64,000 bases of DNA from Nitrososphaerota archaeon (GTDB lineage Archaea > Thermoproteota > Nitrososphaeria > Nitrososphaerales > JACPRH01), in NCBI GenBank assembly GCA_016190055.1, contig JACPRH010000056.1, forward strand, positions 1-64,000, read 5' to 3'. The position numbers were made by a program, and so were the translations under genes. A model generated the notes under the pieces. It made no database searches. It was given only the letters and a program-made list of their open reading frames with translations, and had not been told where the DNA came from. Shown here one piece after another: positions 51,564 to 59,148 of this stretch; within the stretch, counting starts at the first letter, position 1; each line of letters begins with the position of its first letter.

Positions 51564-53201
51564 CTAATCTTCTGAGCCGTCTGTTTCGTCTTTTTGTGAT
51601 CCGTTGTTGCCGTCGACCCAGCTGAACTTGGTTTGAAGTGTCTTTGGATAGATTTGCCGCCAGTCGAGGTCTACTGAGTCTGACCATTCTTTGTAGACTC
51701 TTGGGTCGATGTAGTTACGTAGCGATGTGTTGAGGTTGTAGTCCTTCGTCTCTCTGTAGAGCTTGACGGCTAACTCTGCCCTCTTGATGTGCTCTTTATG
51801 CTGCTGCTTAGCGTTTTCAGTCTTCGGGATCTTGGCGCGGATCTGCTTCAGCCGCTCCTCCTTCTTCACCAATGACTGTTCCCAGGTCTTAGGAGGTGTT
51901 CGCTTGTGGTTGCATGTAATGGCTGTTTGAAGATTGGCTTGCCTAGCGCAGTAGACCTTTACATGGTCAGGCGCGTCCTTCTCGACAGTTTGCTGTTTGA
52001 GATAGTCACGGGTTACATTGGTTGCGTGGAACGTTCTGAATACTTTAGCGGTTAACCCTGGTGCTGCGTTTCCGAGGAACCGGTTCACATGGGTTGATCT
52101 GATGCCGTCAAAGATTGGTTCGCTGCTCTTCTTTCCCTTCATGAACTTCTCAAGATTGTTTCTGAAGAGCTGGCTGCCCTCATCCTTGGTTGAGATGCTT
52201 TTCGACCACGGAATGCTGTCTTTGCCGAGGAAATCAAACTGGATGGCGCCGGGTGTGATATTGACATGTTCGACTCGTAGGGTTGAGGCGCCGACTGTGT
52301 CCGCTTCATCCTCATCCTTTTCATCACCGACCCTCATGCAGAGGTTGTCAATCAGGTAACAGACGGAGGCGGTCTTCCGGATCTTCTCATCTCTAGATGC
52401 CAAGCCTTTACTGATGTGTTTCCTAACTTTGTCAAGCTTAGTTTGAAGCTTCTTCGCCTTATCGTACTTCATCTGATCCCGCTGCTGCCGAATAGTGGAA
52501 CTATCGTGAAGCCAAACGTACTTCACCTTCTTCGTCAGCTTGTCAAGCCAGCAGGCCAGCCACATCGAGTTACTATCATGAACAATTTTGCCCCACTTAC
52601 CTGGCGGAACCGGTGCACCCTTGTCCAGGTTCAATGTGACCTCTTCCGGGTGGACACGAGGCTTCCACTGTCCCCGTATCGGGTGTTTTCCACGCCCCAT
52701 GAAGATGCCCGGAGGCTCAACTAGGTAGTTGGCGACCTCGACGCGATGATCATCAATCTCCGCGTAACCGTATTTCTCCTTTAGAGCTAATCGACGCTCC
52801 TTCCTCTCCTCAGCCAGCTTCTTCTTAGTCTCAGGCTGGGTTCTCCACTCCTTATCCTTAGCTTGATACTGAACGATGTCTGTGAAGTCGATTTCGCTAA
52901 TGGTTACGTTGCGGTACTCGTACGGCAGAACCTTCTGGAAGCAGGTTATGAAGTTCTTGGCGAACACCTCATCTTCAACGTAGGGTGTTCCGATCTTCTT
53001 AGCCCAAGCCCACGCCATCTCCTCCTGTATCGGAGTGAGGAGTGTCTTTCTCCCCCTGATTTTGACGGTTAAGCCTTGAGGCTGATACTCCTCAGGGAAG
53101 AGAACACCGTTATGCCTCAGCGTCTTCCACTTCGGCTTGCCTCTACTTTTCTGAGCTTCTCTCACTTTAGATGTATCCTTATCGTCTGTTTGTATCTTCA
53201 A
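51564..53201 (-). CDS. DNA topoisomerase IB, eukaryotic type
   Basis: 545 residues covering the core of eukaryotic Topo I, without the long N-terminal region. Key residues fall in the human order: R290 (LCMRVGDEKD), K-site in TLRVEHVNI (about 309), EFDFLGKDSI as FDFLGKDSI (323-330), R389 (TAKVFRTFHATNV), H432 (CNHKRTPPKTWEQS) and the nucleophile Y497 (RNYIDPR). The linker is a helical, Lys/Glu-rich stretch (about 443-480). Relaxes positive and negative supercoils by a transient 3'-phosphotyrosine. It is a lineage marker: among archaea the family is known mainly from Thaumarchaeota. Monocistronic, TATA region not clear. Confidence 0.95.
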   Translation of the reverse strand: MKIQTDDKDTSKVREAQKSRGKPKWKTLRHNGVLFPEEYQPQGLTVKIRGRKTLLTPIQEEMAWAWAKKIGTPYVEDEVFAKNFITCFQKVLPYEYRNVTISEIDFTDIVQYQAKDKEWRTQPETKKKLAEERKERRLALKEKYGYAEIDDHRVEVANYLVEPPGIFMGRGKHPIRGQWKPRVHPEEVTLNLDKGAPVPPGKWGKIVHDSNSMWLACWLDKLTKKVKYVWLHDSSTIRQQRDQMKYDKAKKLQTKLDKVRKHISKGLASRDEKIRKTASVCYLIDNLCMRVGDEKDEDEADTVGASTLRVEHVNITPGAIQFDFLGKDSIPWSKSISTKDEGSQLFRNNLEKFMKGKKSSEPIFDGIRSTHVNRFLGNAAPGLTAKVFRTFHATNVTRDYLKQQTVEKDAPDHVKVYCARQANLQTAITCNHKRTPPKTWEQSLVKKEERLKQIRAKIPKTENAKQQHKEHIKRAELAVKLYRETKDYNLNTSLRNYIDPRVYKEWSDSVDLDWRQIYPKTLQTKFSWVDGNNGSQKDETDGSED

Positions 53202-53292
53202 AAGTCTTCACTTACGTCTATACACCGATATGCTTGCCTAAGGCGTCCAGATAAATGAGATTTATTTTTGTCTTTAGCTGATAGACACTTCT

Positions 53293-53832
53293 CTAGATGA
53301 AAAGCGTTACGTCCGCATCGAGAGCTATGTCTAGGTAGGTGGAGGCTCCGATTATGTCGTCTACTTCTGGGATGAGGTCTTCTTTCTTCATGTTCATTAG
53401 ACCCATTGTGGGGCTGCAGGCGTGTATCTTTACTCCTGCTTCCTTAGCCTGCTTCATCATTTCTTTGATGGTTGGCCAGTACTTCTTGATACGTTTCTTC
53501 ATCATTGATGTAGCCATGTCGGTCATTCCCGGAATGACTCCCAAGATGTTAGGCATGCCTAGCGCCGGGTTTCCTACGGGTGGCAGCTTCGCTGAATAAT
53601 CCTTCTTCTTGTTGAGCAGATCCAGTCCCCAAAACGTGAAGTAGAGATCCACATCCATATCCATGGCAGCCGCTGTGTTCGCAAGTATCAGCGGCGGGTA
53701 CAGCATGTCGAGGGTTCCCTTGGAAATAATGATGAGAAGCCGCTTCCTCTTCGGCTGCTCCTCTACTGGAGCTACCGGTGCTTCTGCTTTTGCAACCGGT
53801 TTCTCTGGGTCTTTCTTACTTCTTTTTGACAT
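53293..53832 (-). CDS. DsrE/DsrF-like (DrsE_2) sulfur-transfer protein
   Basis: 179 residues. A Lys/Pro/Ala-rich head of about 25 residues precedes the flavodoxin-like DsrE fold: RLLIIISKGTLDMLYPPLILANTAAAMDMDVDLYFTFWGLDLL, the MTDMATSMMKKRIKKYWP helix and GVKIHACSPTMGLMN with the persulfide Cys, ending in DADVTLFI. These proteins relay sulfane sulfur. The gene overlaps tusA by 17 bases; the order tusA-dsrE is common in sulfur-oxidising microbes. No dsr or hdr cluster is nearby, so the acceptor is not known. The N-terminal tail is unusual. Confidence 0.85.
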   Translation of the reverse strand: MSKRSKKDPEKPVAKAEAPVAPVEEQPKRKRLLIIISKGTLDMLYPPLILANTAAAMDMDVDLYFTFWGLDLLNKKKDYSAKLPPVGNPALGMPNILGVIPGMTDMATSMMKKRIKKYWPTIKEMMKQAKEAGVKIHACSPTMGLMNMKKEDLIPEVDDIIGASTYLDIALDADVTLFI

Positions 53833-54055
53833 AGACTTTAGTCACTTCTCCTTCAAATTCGGTGCCGAGGTGGATGTTGCCTGTCCGCTTAGCCCAAGCT
53901 CTGAGATCAGGGTCTGCCGCAGGATCTGTGGAGAGTATCTCCAGTATTTGCCCAGACTTTAGCTTATCAATCTCGATTTTTGTCTTCAGAACCGGTTGTG
54001 GGCAGAGCATCCCCTTTGTGTCTAGGGTATAGTCGGGTTTAATCTCGGCTACCAT
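53816..54055 (-). CDS. tusA: TusA-family sulfur carrier
   Basis: 79 residues, the normal TusA length. DYTLDTKGMLCPQPVLKTKIEIDKLKSGQILEILSTDP: the CPxP motif Cys carries sulfur as persulfide, as in TusA/SirA. Probably hands sulfur to DsrE or the reverse, for thiolation or sulfur redox metabolism. First gene of the tusA-dsrE pair. The near-ATG TATATATA (54058-54067) is too close to serve as TATA; TTAATAA near 54097 is better placed. Confidence 0.9.
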   Translation of the reverse strand: MVAEIKPDYTLDTKGMLCPQPVLKTKIEIDKLKSGQILEILSTDPAADPDLRAWAKRTGNIHLGTEFEGEVTKVYVKKK

Positions 54056-54171
54056 CTCTATATATAACGCCGTTATTGAATCCGATAGCCGGGCTTATTA
54101 AGGTTATACCACGCTGACAGGGTTTGACGCGTCCTGCCCAAAGAAAAAGTGGGTTCGCGCTGCTTCGCCGG

Positions 54172-54504
54172 CTACTTAACGCGTCTTTTCACGACTAAGA
54201 ACACGCCTACGCCGGCCAACAGAGCCAATGCGAAAGGCGCTCCGACCGTTGTAGGATCTGCTGTTACGGATGTCTTCCCTAGTTCCAATGTCCATTGATC
54301 TTGAGAAGCTGCTTGTTCAGCCGGCTTGCTCTCAGCAAGCCCCTTCATCATGGACTGATTATCAGACGGCGCCACATTTGCTTGCACAGTTCTTGGGGGC
54401 TGCTCGACGGTGGTGAAGGTGGATAGGCTGATTATCATTGCTGCGGCTAGAACTACGCCTAGGATGGTGCTCAGCACAACTCGTTTGCCGCCATTCATAG
54501 ACAT
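54172..54504 (-). CDS. exported protein with C-terminal membrane anchor
   Basis: 110 residues: N-terminal helix VVLSTILGVVLAAAMIISL (signal peptide), polar middle (about 35-85) and a C-terminal helix FALALLAGVGVFLVVKRRVK with a basic tail, the layout of a PEF/PGF-type or similarly anchored archaeal surface protein. No known domain. It lies about 100 bases downstream of the membrane-bound HTH gene, same strand, so they may be co-transcribed. Confidence 0.5.
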   Translation of the reverse strand: MSMNGGKRVVLSTILGVVLAAAMIISLSTFTTVEQPPRTVQANVAPSDNQSMMKGLAESKPAEQAASQDQWTLELGKTSVTADPTTVGAPFALALLAGVGVFLVVKRRVK

Positions 54505-54602
54505 TTTTCACTACCTCCCTTCTTTCACCGATGCTCCGTTATGGAGAGGATTGGTAGATGATATAATTCTAGGGATTAGAACAGTCTGTTCGCTTTTTGT
54601 TC

Positions 54603-55052
54603 TCATATTGGCCGTCTCCTCCAGATCCTGACTGTCTCATACCAGAAGATGGCTGAGGCTGCTGTGACGAAGCTTAGTGCGAAAACGTCTAGCGAGCTGT
54701 GGGCTACTGCCAAGTAGAATATGAGAAGGGTTGTGAAGAAGGCTGCGTAGAAGGAGTAGCGTGGAAGCATAAACCTGCCTACCTGAGTGAAGACTTTGAG
54801 GACACCAACCTGCACCTTCTTAGTCAAGTAATAACGGCCGTACGCATCCTTATCGACCAATCCAAGATCCTTCAGCTTCTCAAGATGGTGAGAAGCGACG
54901 CTCGGACTAGACATTTTCAAATCACGTTGAATCTCGCGTACACCAACTGGGCTACCGGTCTTCAAAAGATACATGTAAACGTGCATAGATTTGCCTTTAA
55001 GTGAAGCCTCAATATCCGCAGACCTATCCGCGTCAGAAGCATCCTCCACCAT
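54603..55052 (-). CDS. membrane-bound winged-helix regulator
   Basis: 149 residues. The N-terminal winged helix (HVYMYLLKTGSPVGVREIQRDLKMSSPSVASHHLEKLKDLGLVDKDAYGRYYLT) is of ArsR/MarR type; two membrane helices follow (about 100-120, YSFYAAFFTTLLIFYLAVAH; 123-142) with a basic end VRIWRRRPI. Archaea have several such membrane-tethered HTH proteins. The target is unknown; nearby candidates are the exported protein 100 bases downstream or the blue-copper gene upstream. ATG start. Confidence 0.8.
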   Translation of the reverse strand: MVEDASDADRSADIEASLKGKSMHVYMYLLKTGSPVGVREIQRDLKMSSPSVASHHLEKLKDLGLVDKDAYGRYYLTKKVQVGVLKVFTQVGRFMLPRYSFYAAFFTTLLIFYLAVAHSSLDVFALSFVTAASAIFWYETVRIWRRRPI

Positions 55053-55309
55053 TCTAAACCAGCCTCGTTAACCTACCTCAGGTTCTCCTTTTAAACATCC
55101 CCGGCTATAGACATTGCCATCTATTAGATCATTACCTTTCAGAGAGGTTCTGTTAGCTCTGTAGACTTGGGTTTTAGTTAGTTTCTAGCCTGTTGTTCAG
55201 CGAGACATAGATGTGACTAGAATGGTAAACCAAAAATAACGAGGGGTGGTCTTCGTCAATAGCCTCATTCACGGTGTGCACCAGTATTTGCTTATCATCT
55301 ATTACGCTA

Positions 55310-55822
55310 CTACTGTGCTACTATCTGTCCATTCATCTGTCCCGGATGATCTGCGCAAAGATACTTGTAAGTTCCAGCGCTCAAAGTTACAGTTAAGGTC
55401 TTGGTCTCTCCCGCACCAATTTGTCCTGTTGAACCGCCGGACACGCCTTGAATATCAAAGGTGTGATTCGCACCATCCTTATTCATAACAGTAAATGTTA
55501 CTTGTTGTCCTGCCTTGACTGTAATTGTCGGGTTGGTAGTGTTGAACCTGAAGTTCTGAGCAACAAGCGTTACTGTCGTTGCTACTACTCCCTGCGAAGT
55601 TGTAGTTGTTGTAGCTGTAGTTGTAGTTGTAGATGTGGATGTAGTGTTACTACTGGTGGGTGTTGTGGTTGATGAGGTTGGTCCGGTGGTCGTTGTTGTT
55701 GTAGTTGTATAGTTCGGAGGTGTCGCTGGAGTGCCGTTTAAAACGAAGGCCGATATTGCCACTATTACTATAATCGCAACTATCACTGCGATTATATACG
55801 TATTTCTAGTTACCATATGCAT
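55310..55822 (-). CDS. blue copper (plastocyanin-like) protein with Thr-rich stalk
   Basis: 170 residues: N-terminal anchor (TYIIAVIVAIIVIVAISAFVL), Thr/Ser-rich stalk of about 45 residues, and a small cupredoxin domain. Cu ligands His (GANHTFDI), C156, H159 and M163 (CADHPGQM) form a type 1 site. An electron carrier on the outer membrane face, common in thaumarchaea. ATG 55816 is the second option (MVTRN). Together with the CuA protein at 34245 it points to copper-based respiratory chemistry in this cell. Confidence 0.9.
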   Translation of the reverse strand: MHMVTRNTYIIAVIVAIIVIVAISAFVLNGTPATPPNYTTTTTTTTGPTSSTTTPTSSNTTSTSTTTTTATTTTTSQGVVATTVTLVAQNFRFNTTNPTITVKAGQQVTFTVMNKDGANHTFDIQGVSGGSTGQIGAGETKTLTVTLSAGTYKYLCADHPGQMNGQIVAQ

Positions 55823-56022
55823 GGCCTAATTAAAAACAACAACTTCGTGGCTTAAAAACAAGCTTGACCACTGTTCAAGTTATGTGGAACGTGGAACTAA
55901 ATATATTCGAGACAACATCGGATAATATATGCGCCTTCCTCCCGACTTAGTGAATTAAGGATGAAAATGTGATTATCAAGGGGCGAAAGGGTTATTGACC
56001 ATCCCGATTCTTCCATGTATGT

Positions 56023-56985
56023 ATGTCTAAAGACGCCGTTTACGACGTTATCATTGTTGGAGCAGCAGCCGCCGGCTTAACCGCGGCTCTGTATGCAGCT
56101 CGTCAAGGGATGAAGACTCTAGTGGTGAGTAAGGATCTTGGGGGTCAGGCTCTGCTCACTAATCACATTCAGAACTATCCGGGTTACGATACTGTGGATG
56201 GGTTCAGCCTTGTCTCAAAGTTTGCGGAGCAGGCTAAAGGCTTCGGCGCCGAGATTCACCTTGAGGAGGCTAAAGAGCTCAAAGATGAGGACGGCATCTT
56301 CACTGTTAAGACCCCTACCCGAGAGTTCACGTCTCACACCTTAATCCTTGCCTTCGGGAAGACCCCGCGCGACCTAGGCGTCACCGGCGAAGATGAGTAC
56401 AAAGGGAAGGGACTATCGTTCTGCGCTACCTGTGATGGCCCGCTCTACCGCGGCAGAACAGTAGCTGTAGTCGGAACTGCGGAATACGCTGCTGACGCGG
56501 CTTTGCTGCTCAGCGATTTAGCGGGGAAGGTCTACCTGATCTTCAACCGCAGCAAGATGGCGGTCGATGAAGCAACACTCGCGGATCTCCAGAGCCGAAG
56601 CAACATCACCCAGATCCCGAATTCAAAGGTGACTGCAGTGCAAGGAGGCTTAACGGTTGAAACAATCAAAGTGCGAGATGAAAGCAGCAAAACCGAAACT
56701 GTGTATCCGGTTGACGGCGTCTTCGTGGAGCAAGGGTACATAGCGAAGACGGATCTCGCTCAAGGCCTAGTGGCACTGAACGAGCGGCGAGAAATAATCA
56801 GCGATAAGGAGGGCCGTACATCTCACCCTGGAATATTCGCAGCCGGCGATGTTACAGACATACCGTTCAAGCAAATCGTGGTTTCCGCAGGACAGGGATG
56901 CGTAGCCGCACTCTCAGCCTACAACTATCTCCAGCAAAAAAGAGGAAAAGCACTGATACGCGGAGACTGGAAGCGAAGAAAATAA
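56023..56985 (+). CDS. thioredoxin-reductase-like flavoprotein with unusual pyridine-nucleotide site
   Basis: 320 residues. FAD motif IVGAAAAGLTAALYAARQG (residues 10-30), redox CATCD (C134, C137), and GIFAAGDVTDIPFKQIVVSAGQG for FAD. The second Rossmann motif reads VVGTAEYAADAA instead of VVGGGDSAxEEA, and the HRRxxxR motif that binds the NADPH phosphate is replaced by NRSKMAVDE. Such TrxR relatives in archaea may use NADH, F420 or ferredoxin-type donors. Start ATG with the TATA-like GGGTTATTG 40 bases before. No thioredoxin gene adjacent. Confidence 0.85.
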   Translation: MSKDAVYDVIIVGAAAAGLTAALYAARQGMKTLVVSKDLGGQALLTNHIQNYPGYDTVDGFSLVSKFAEQAKGFGAEIHLEEAKELKDEDGIFTVKTPTREFTSHTLILAFGKTPRDLGVTGEDEYKGKGLSFCATCDGPLYRGRTVAVVGTAEYAADAALLLSDLAGKVYLIFNRSKMAVDEATLADLQSRSNITQIPNSKVTAVQGGLTVETIKVRDESSKTETVYPVDGVFVEQGYIAKTDLAQGLVALNERREIISDKEGRTSHPGIFAAGDVTDIPFKQIVVSAGQGCVAALSAYNYLQQKRGKALIRGDWKRRK

Positions 56986-57038
56986 CGATATACAGAGACG
57001 TAGTTTAGCAGCCTACTCGCAATATTTAGCTGAATGGT

Positions 57039-57818
57039 TCAGGCAATTCGGTTCAGCCCAACATAGTAGAGTTCTATTCCTGCGCCTTTAGCTGCTTCTT
57101 TCAGGTTCTTTGTGGATGTTTGGCAGATAATTACCTTTCTTACCATTTTAGGGTCCAGGTTGTGTTTCGACGTGTAGCCTGCTGCTATTCTGCTCACCTG
57201 ACCTACCGCAAAATCATTCGCTATAGTCTCGACTTCGACTACAATGCTTCGCCCTTCAGCGTCTCTGAACAGTATATCAGCTACGCCTGTTCCAACATCG
57301 ACTTCAGAGCCTAGGAACTGCACACCTGCGCCCAGTATCTCCGGGTTCTCCGAGAGAATCTTGACGACCGGTTCCTCCAACAATCCTCTGGCTTGGAAGT
57401 AGTTCTCTAACCCAAATTTCAACGCATGCTCTAGAAACTCGTTAATGCTGAAGTAACGCGTTCCAAGAATATGCGGGTAAACATCTATAGCTCTGCCGTC
57501 GCGGATTACTTCTAGGATGGGTGTGTTGTCAAGGTTCAGCCGCTTGCTCTTTGAGATGGGCAACATCTTCCCTTTAGATGTGACTATCCGGCCTCGGATC
57601 TGCGGCTGAATGCTGCGGAACGCGTTCATCAACCGCTCACCCTCATCATCAGTAAGCTTGGAGGATTCGATTGCCTCGTAACGTATTCCCCATTGAGATG
57701 ATACTGTGTCAAGCATCTCTCGACGAGTAACCATCTCTCCAGCGTAGGTGGCTGCCTCCTTATAGTAGAGAATCAGCGAACAGCTCAAGGACACTTGCTC
57801 ACCCACCTGCTTACTCAT
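57039..57818 (-). CDS. NucS-like PD-(D/E)xK endonuclease
   Basis: 259 residues. C-terminal half: VGTGVADILFRDAEGRSIVVEVETIANDFAVGQVSRIAAGYTSKH, where D..E-x-E matches the catalytic core of NucS/EndoMS and the DUF91 family, ending IELYYVGLNRI. The N-terminal half contains an SILEV-like beta domain. NucS incises mismatched or branched DNA in archaea and actinobacteria. The N-terminal oligomerisation domain is more divergent, so a different nuclease substrate is possible. Stands alone; not near RadA or PCNA. Confidence 0.7.
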   Translation of the reverse strand: MSKQVGEQVSLSCSLILYYKEAATYAGEMVTRREMLDTVSSQWGIRYEAIESSKLTDDEGERLMNAFRSIQPQIRGRIVTSKGKMLPISKSKRLNLDNTPILEVIRDGRAIDVYPHILGTRYFSINEFLEHALKFGLENYFQARGLLEEPVVKILSENPEILGAGVQFLGSEVDVGTGVADILFRDAEGRSIVVEVETIANDFAVGQVSRIAAGYTSKHNLDPKMVRKVIICQTSTKNLKEAAKGAGIELYYVGLNRIA

Positions 57819-57959
57819 TATTTTACCCGCCCACTCACTCAGGTTCGACGCCTTAACCTATCCTAATTAATTTTTTCGAGGACGTGCAAGCAGTTTGATC
57901 ACCCATTTGTGACAAACAGATCTTAAAGACTAATCCTGTGCTTATAGAAAGTGAGAACA

Positions 57960-58127
57960 ATGGCTACCCGTGCAAGCCAAATCAAGATTTCACGGAAGAA
58001 CTACGACCGACTGGTCGAGGCTCGAAGCGAGATGGGCTTACAGACCTTCGAAGAGACCCTAGACGCCGTCCTAGAGTTCTGGTTCACATGGATGGACCAC
58101 ATGAAGGTCGTCAAACTAGAAACATAA
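57960..58127 (+). CDS. small ribbon-helix-helix-like protein
   Basis: ATG at 57960, TAA at 58125-58127, 55 codons. Translation starts MATRASQIKISRKNYDRLVEAR and continues with a helix (QTFEETLDAVLEFWFTWMDHM). A basic beta-strand-like start followed by two helices resembles CopG/Arc-type antitoxins. It is flanked by a tetranucleotide-repeat tract on its 3' side. Coding support is the regular codon pattern and TATA region (CTTATAG, 57941). No toxin partner is visible. Confidence 0.55.
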   Translation: MATRASQIKISRKNYDRLVEARSEMGLQTFEETLDAVLEFWFTWMDHMKVVKLET

Positions 58128-58154
58128 CAGCAAAACAACCATCTATCTAGCAGC

Positions 58155-58186
58155 TAGATAGATAGATAGCCAGCCAGCCAGCCAGT
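58155..58186. repeat. tandem tetranucleotide tract
   Basis: TAGA repeated about four times passes directly into CAGC/CAGC repeats. It sits 28 bases after the stop of the 55-codon gene. Similar but shorter tracts follow other genes in this window (near 7530, 9030, 22030, 25310 and 33225). Confidence 0.7.
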
Positions 58187-58314
58187 AGCGTATCGCTACG
58201 AAAACCACGCTTCATACATCCAGTTTTTCTAGGCTTAGTTTCAGGTATGGATGGTAGCAATAACATAAATGGTACTGGGGAAGCACCTCTTTTGCTACGG
58301 AGATTTGGAGACTG

Positions 58315-59079
58315 GTGCTGCGTATAGCTCAATTCGGCCCGAGGACTACGAAGCTGGCTTTGATATCGCTCTTCGCTGTTCTCTACACTGTTCTGCGGCT
58401 TGTGCCGACCTTCCCTATGGTCGGGGTTCTAGGAACCTTCTCAGCGTCGGACACTCTGGCTCCGATTTACGGTATTCTTCTCGGCCCCTACATAGGCGGA
58501 GGAAGCATCATCATCGGAACCTTCCTCGCAATCGCATTCGGTAAACCCGCGGTCTTTCTCGGACTCGACTTCTTACCCGCCGCAGTCGCCGCAATATCTC
58601 TTGGTTTTTTGGTTCAACGCAGGTTCCGCCCAGTCGTAGCCATGTTTATCGTGTTGTTAGGGCTGTATCTTCTGCATCCATTTACTCTACGCTTCGTTAC
58701 TCTTCCGAACGGGGTGCCTATACCATTTAACTGGCTTCACGTCGTAGCCTTGGTGGTTCTGGTTTCGCCTTTGAGTAGGCTAGCTGTTAACTGGGTCACA
58801 GCAGCTTCGCCTAAGCGACTTCCGCTTGGATTGGCGGTTCTCTGCTTCATCGGCACGATGATGCAACATGTAACTGGGGGCTTACTGTTCGAGTCAGTAC
58901 TCGGATCAATGCTGAACACAATCAAGGTTAACGCTTGGCCCGGGGTGTGGACAACCGTCTTCTACGTCTACCCGTTTGAACGCCTCATAATTACAGTTGT
59001 ATCCGCGTTAATAGGTTCAGCACTGATCACAACACTTCGCTCATCTAACGTAAAACTCATCAGCCAACCAGAGACATAA
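58315..59079 (+). CDS. ECF-transporter S-component-like membrane protein
   Basis: 254 residues, seven to eight helices. It opens LALISLFAVLYTVLRLVPTFPMVGVLG and continues SASDTLAPIYGILLGPYIGGGSIIIG, the layout of ECF S components (the small-residue helix 1 and a loop after helix 2). Such proteins bind a vitamin or metal ion and use a shared EcfA/EcfT module. No Ecf module genes are next to it. GTG start. The substrate is unknown. Divergent or adjacent genes do not indicate it. Confidence 0.6.
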   Translation: MLRIAQFGPRTTKLALISLFAVLYTVLRLVPTFPMVGVLGTFSASDTLAPIYGILLGPYIGGGSIIIGTFLAIAFGKPAVFLGLDFLPAAVAAISLGFLVQRRFRPVVAMFIVLLGLYLLHPFTLRFVTLPNGVPIPFNWLHVVALVVLVSPLSRLAVNWVTAASPKRLPLGLAVLCFIGTMMQHVTGGLLFESVLGSMLNTIKVNAWPGVWTTVFYVYPFERLIITVVSALIGSALITTLRSSNVKLISQPET

Positions 59080-59148
59080 GGCTCAACAACAACGCCTTCT
59101 GGGGAAAGTTCAAATTCCTAAACTGCTAGCCTGTTTAATCTGAGCCTT

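Noticed and set aside
55580-55720. Long GTT/GTA-rich repetitive stretch that looks like a DNA microsatellite
   Set aside because: It is the reverse complement of Thr/Ser codons in the stalk of the blue copper protein and needs no further explanation.
58269-58544. 91-codon ORF overlapping the ECF-like gene in another frame
   Set aside because: Shadow frame with His/Arg-rich composition; the GTG-started frame at 58315 encodes clear membrane helices.
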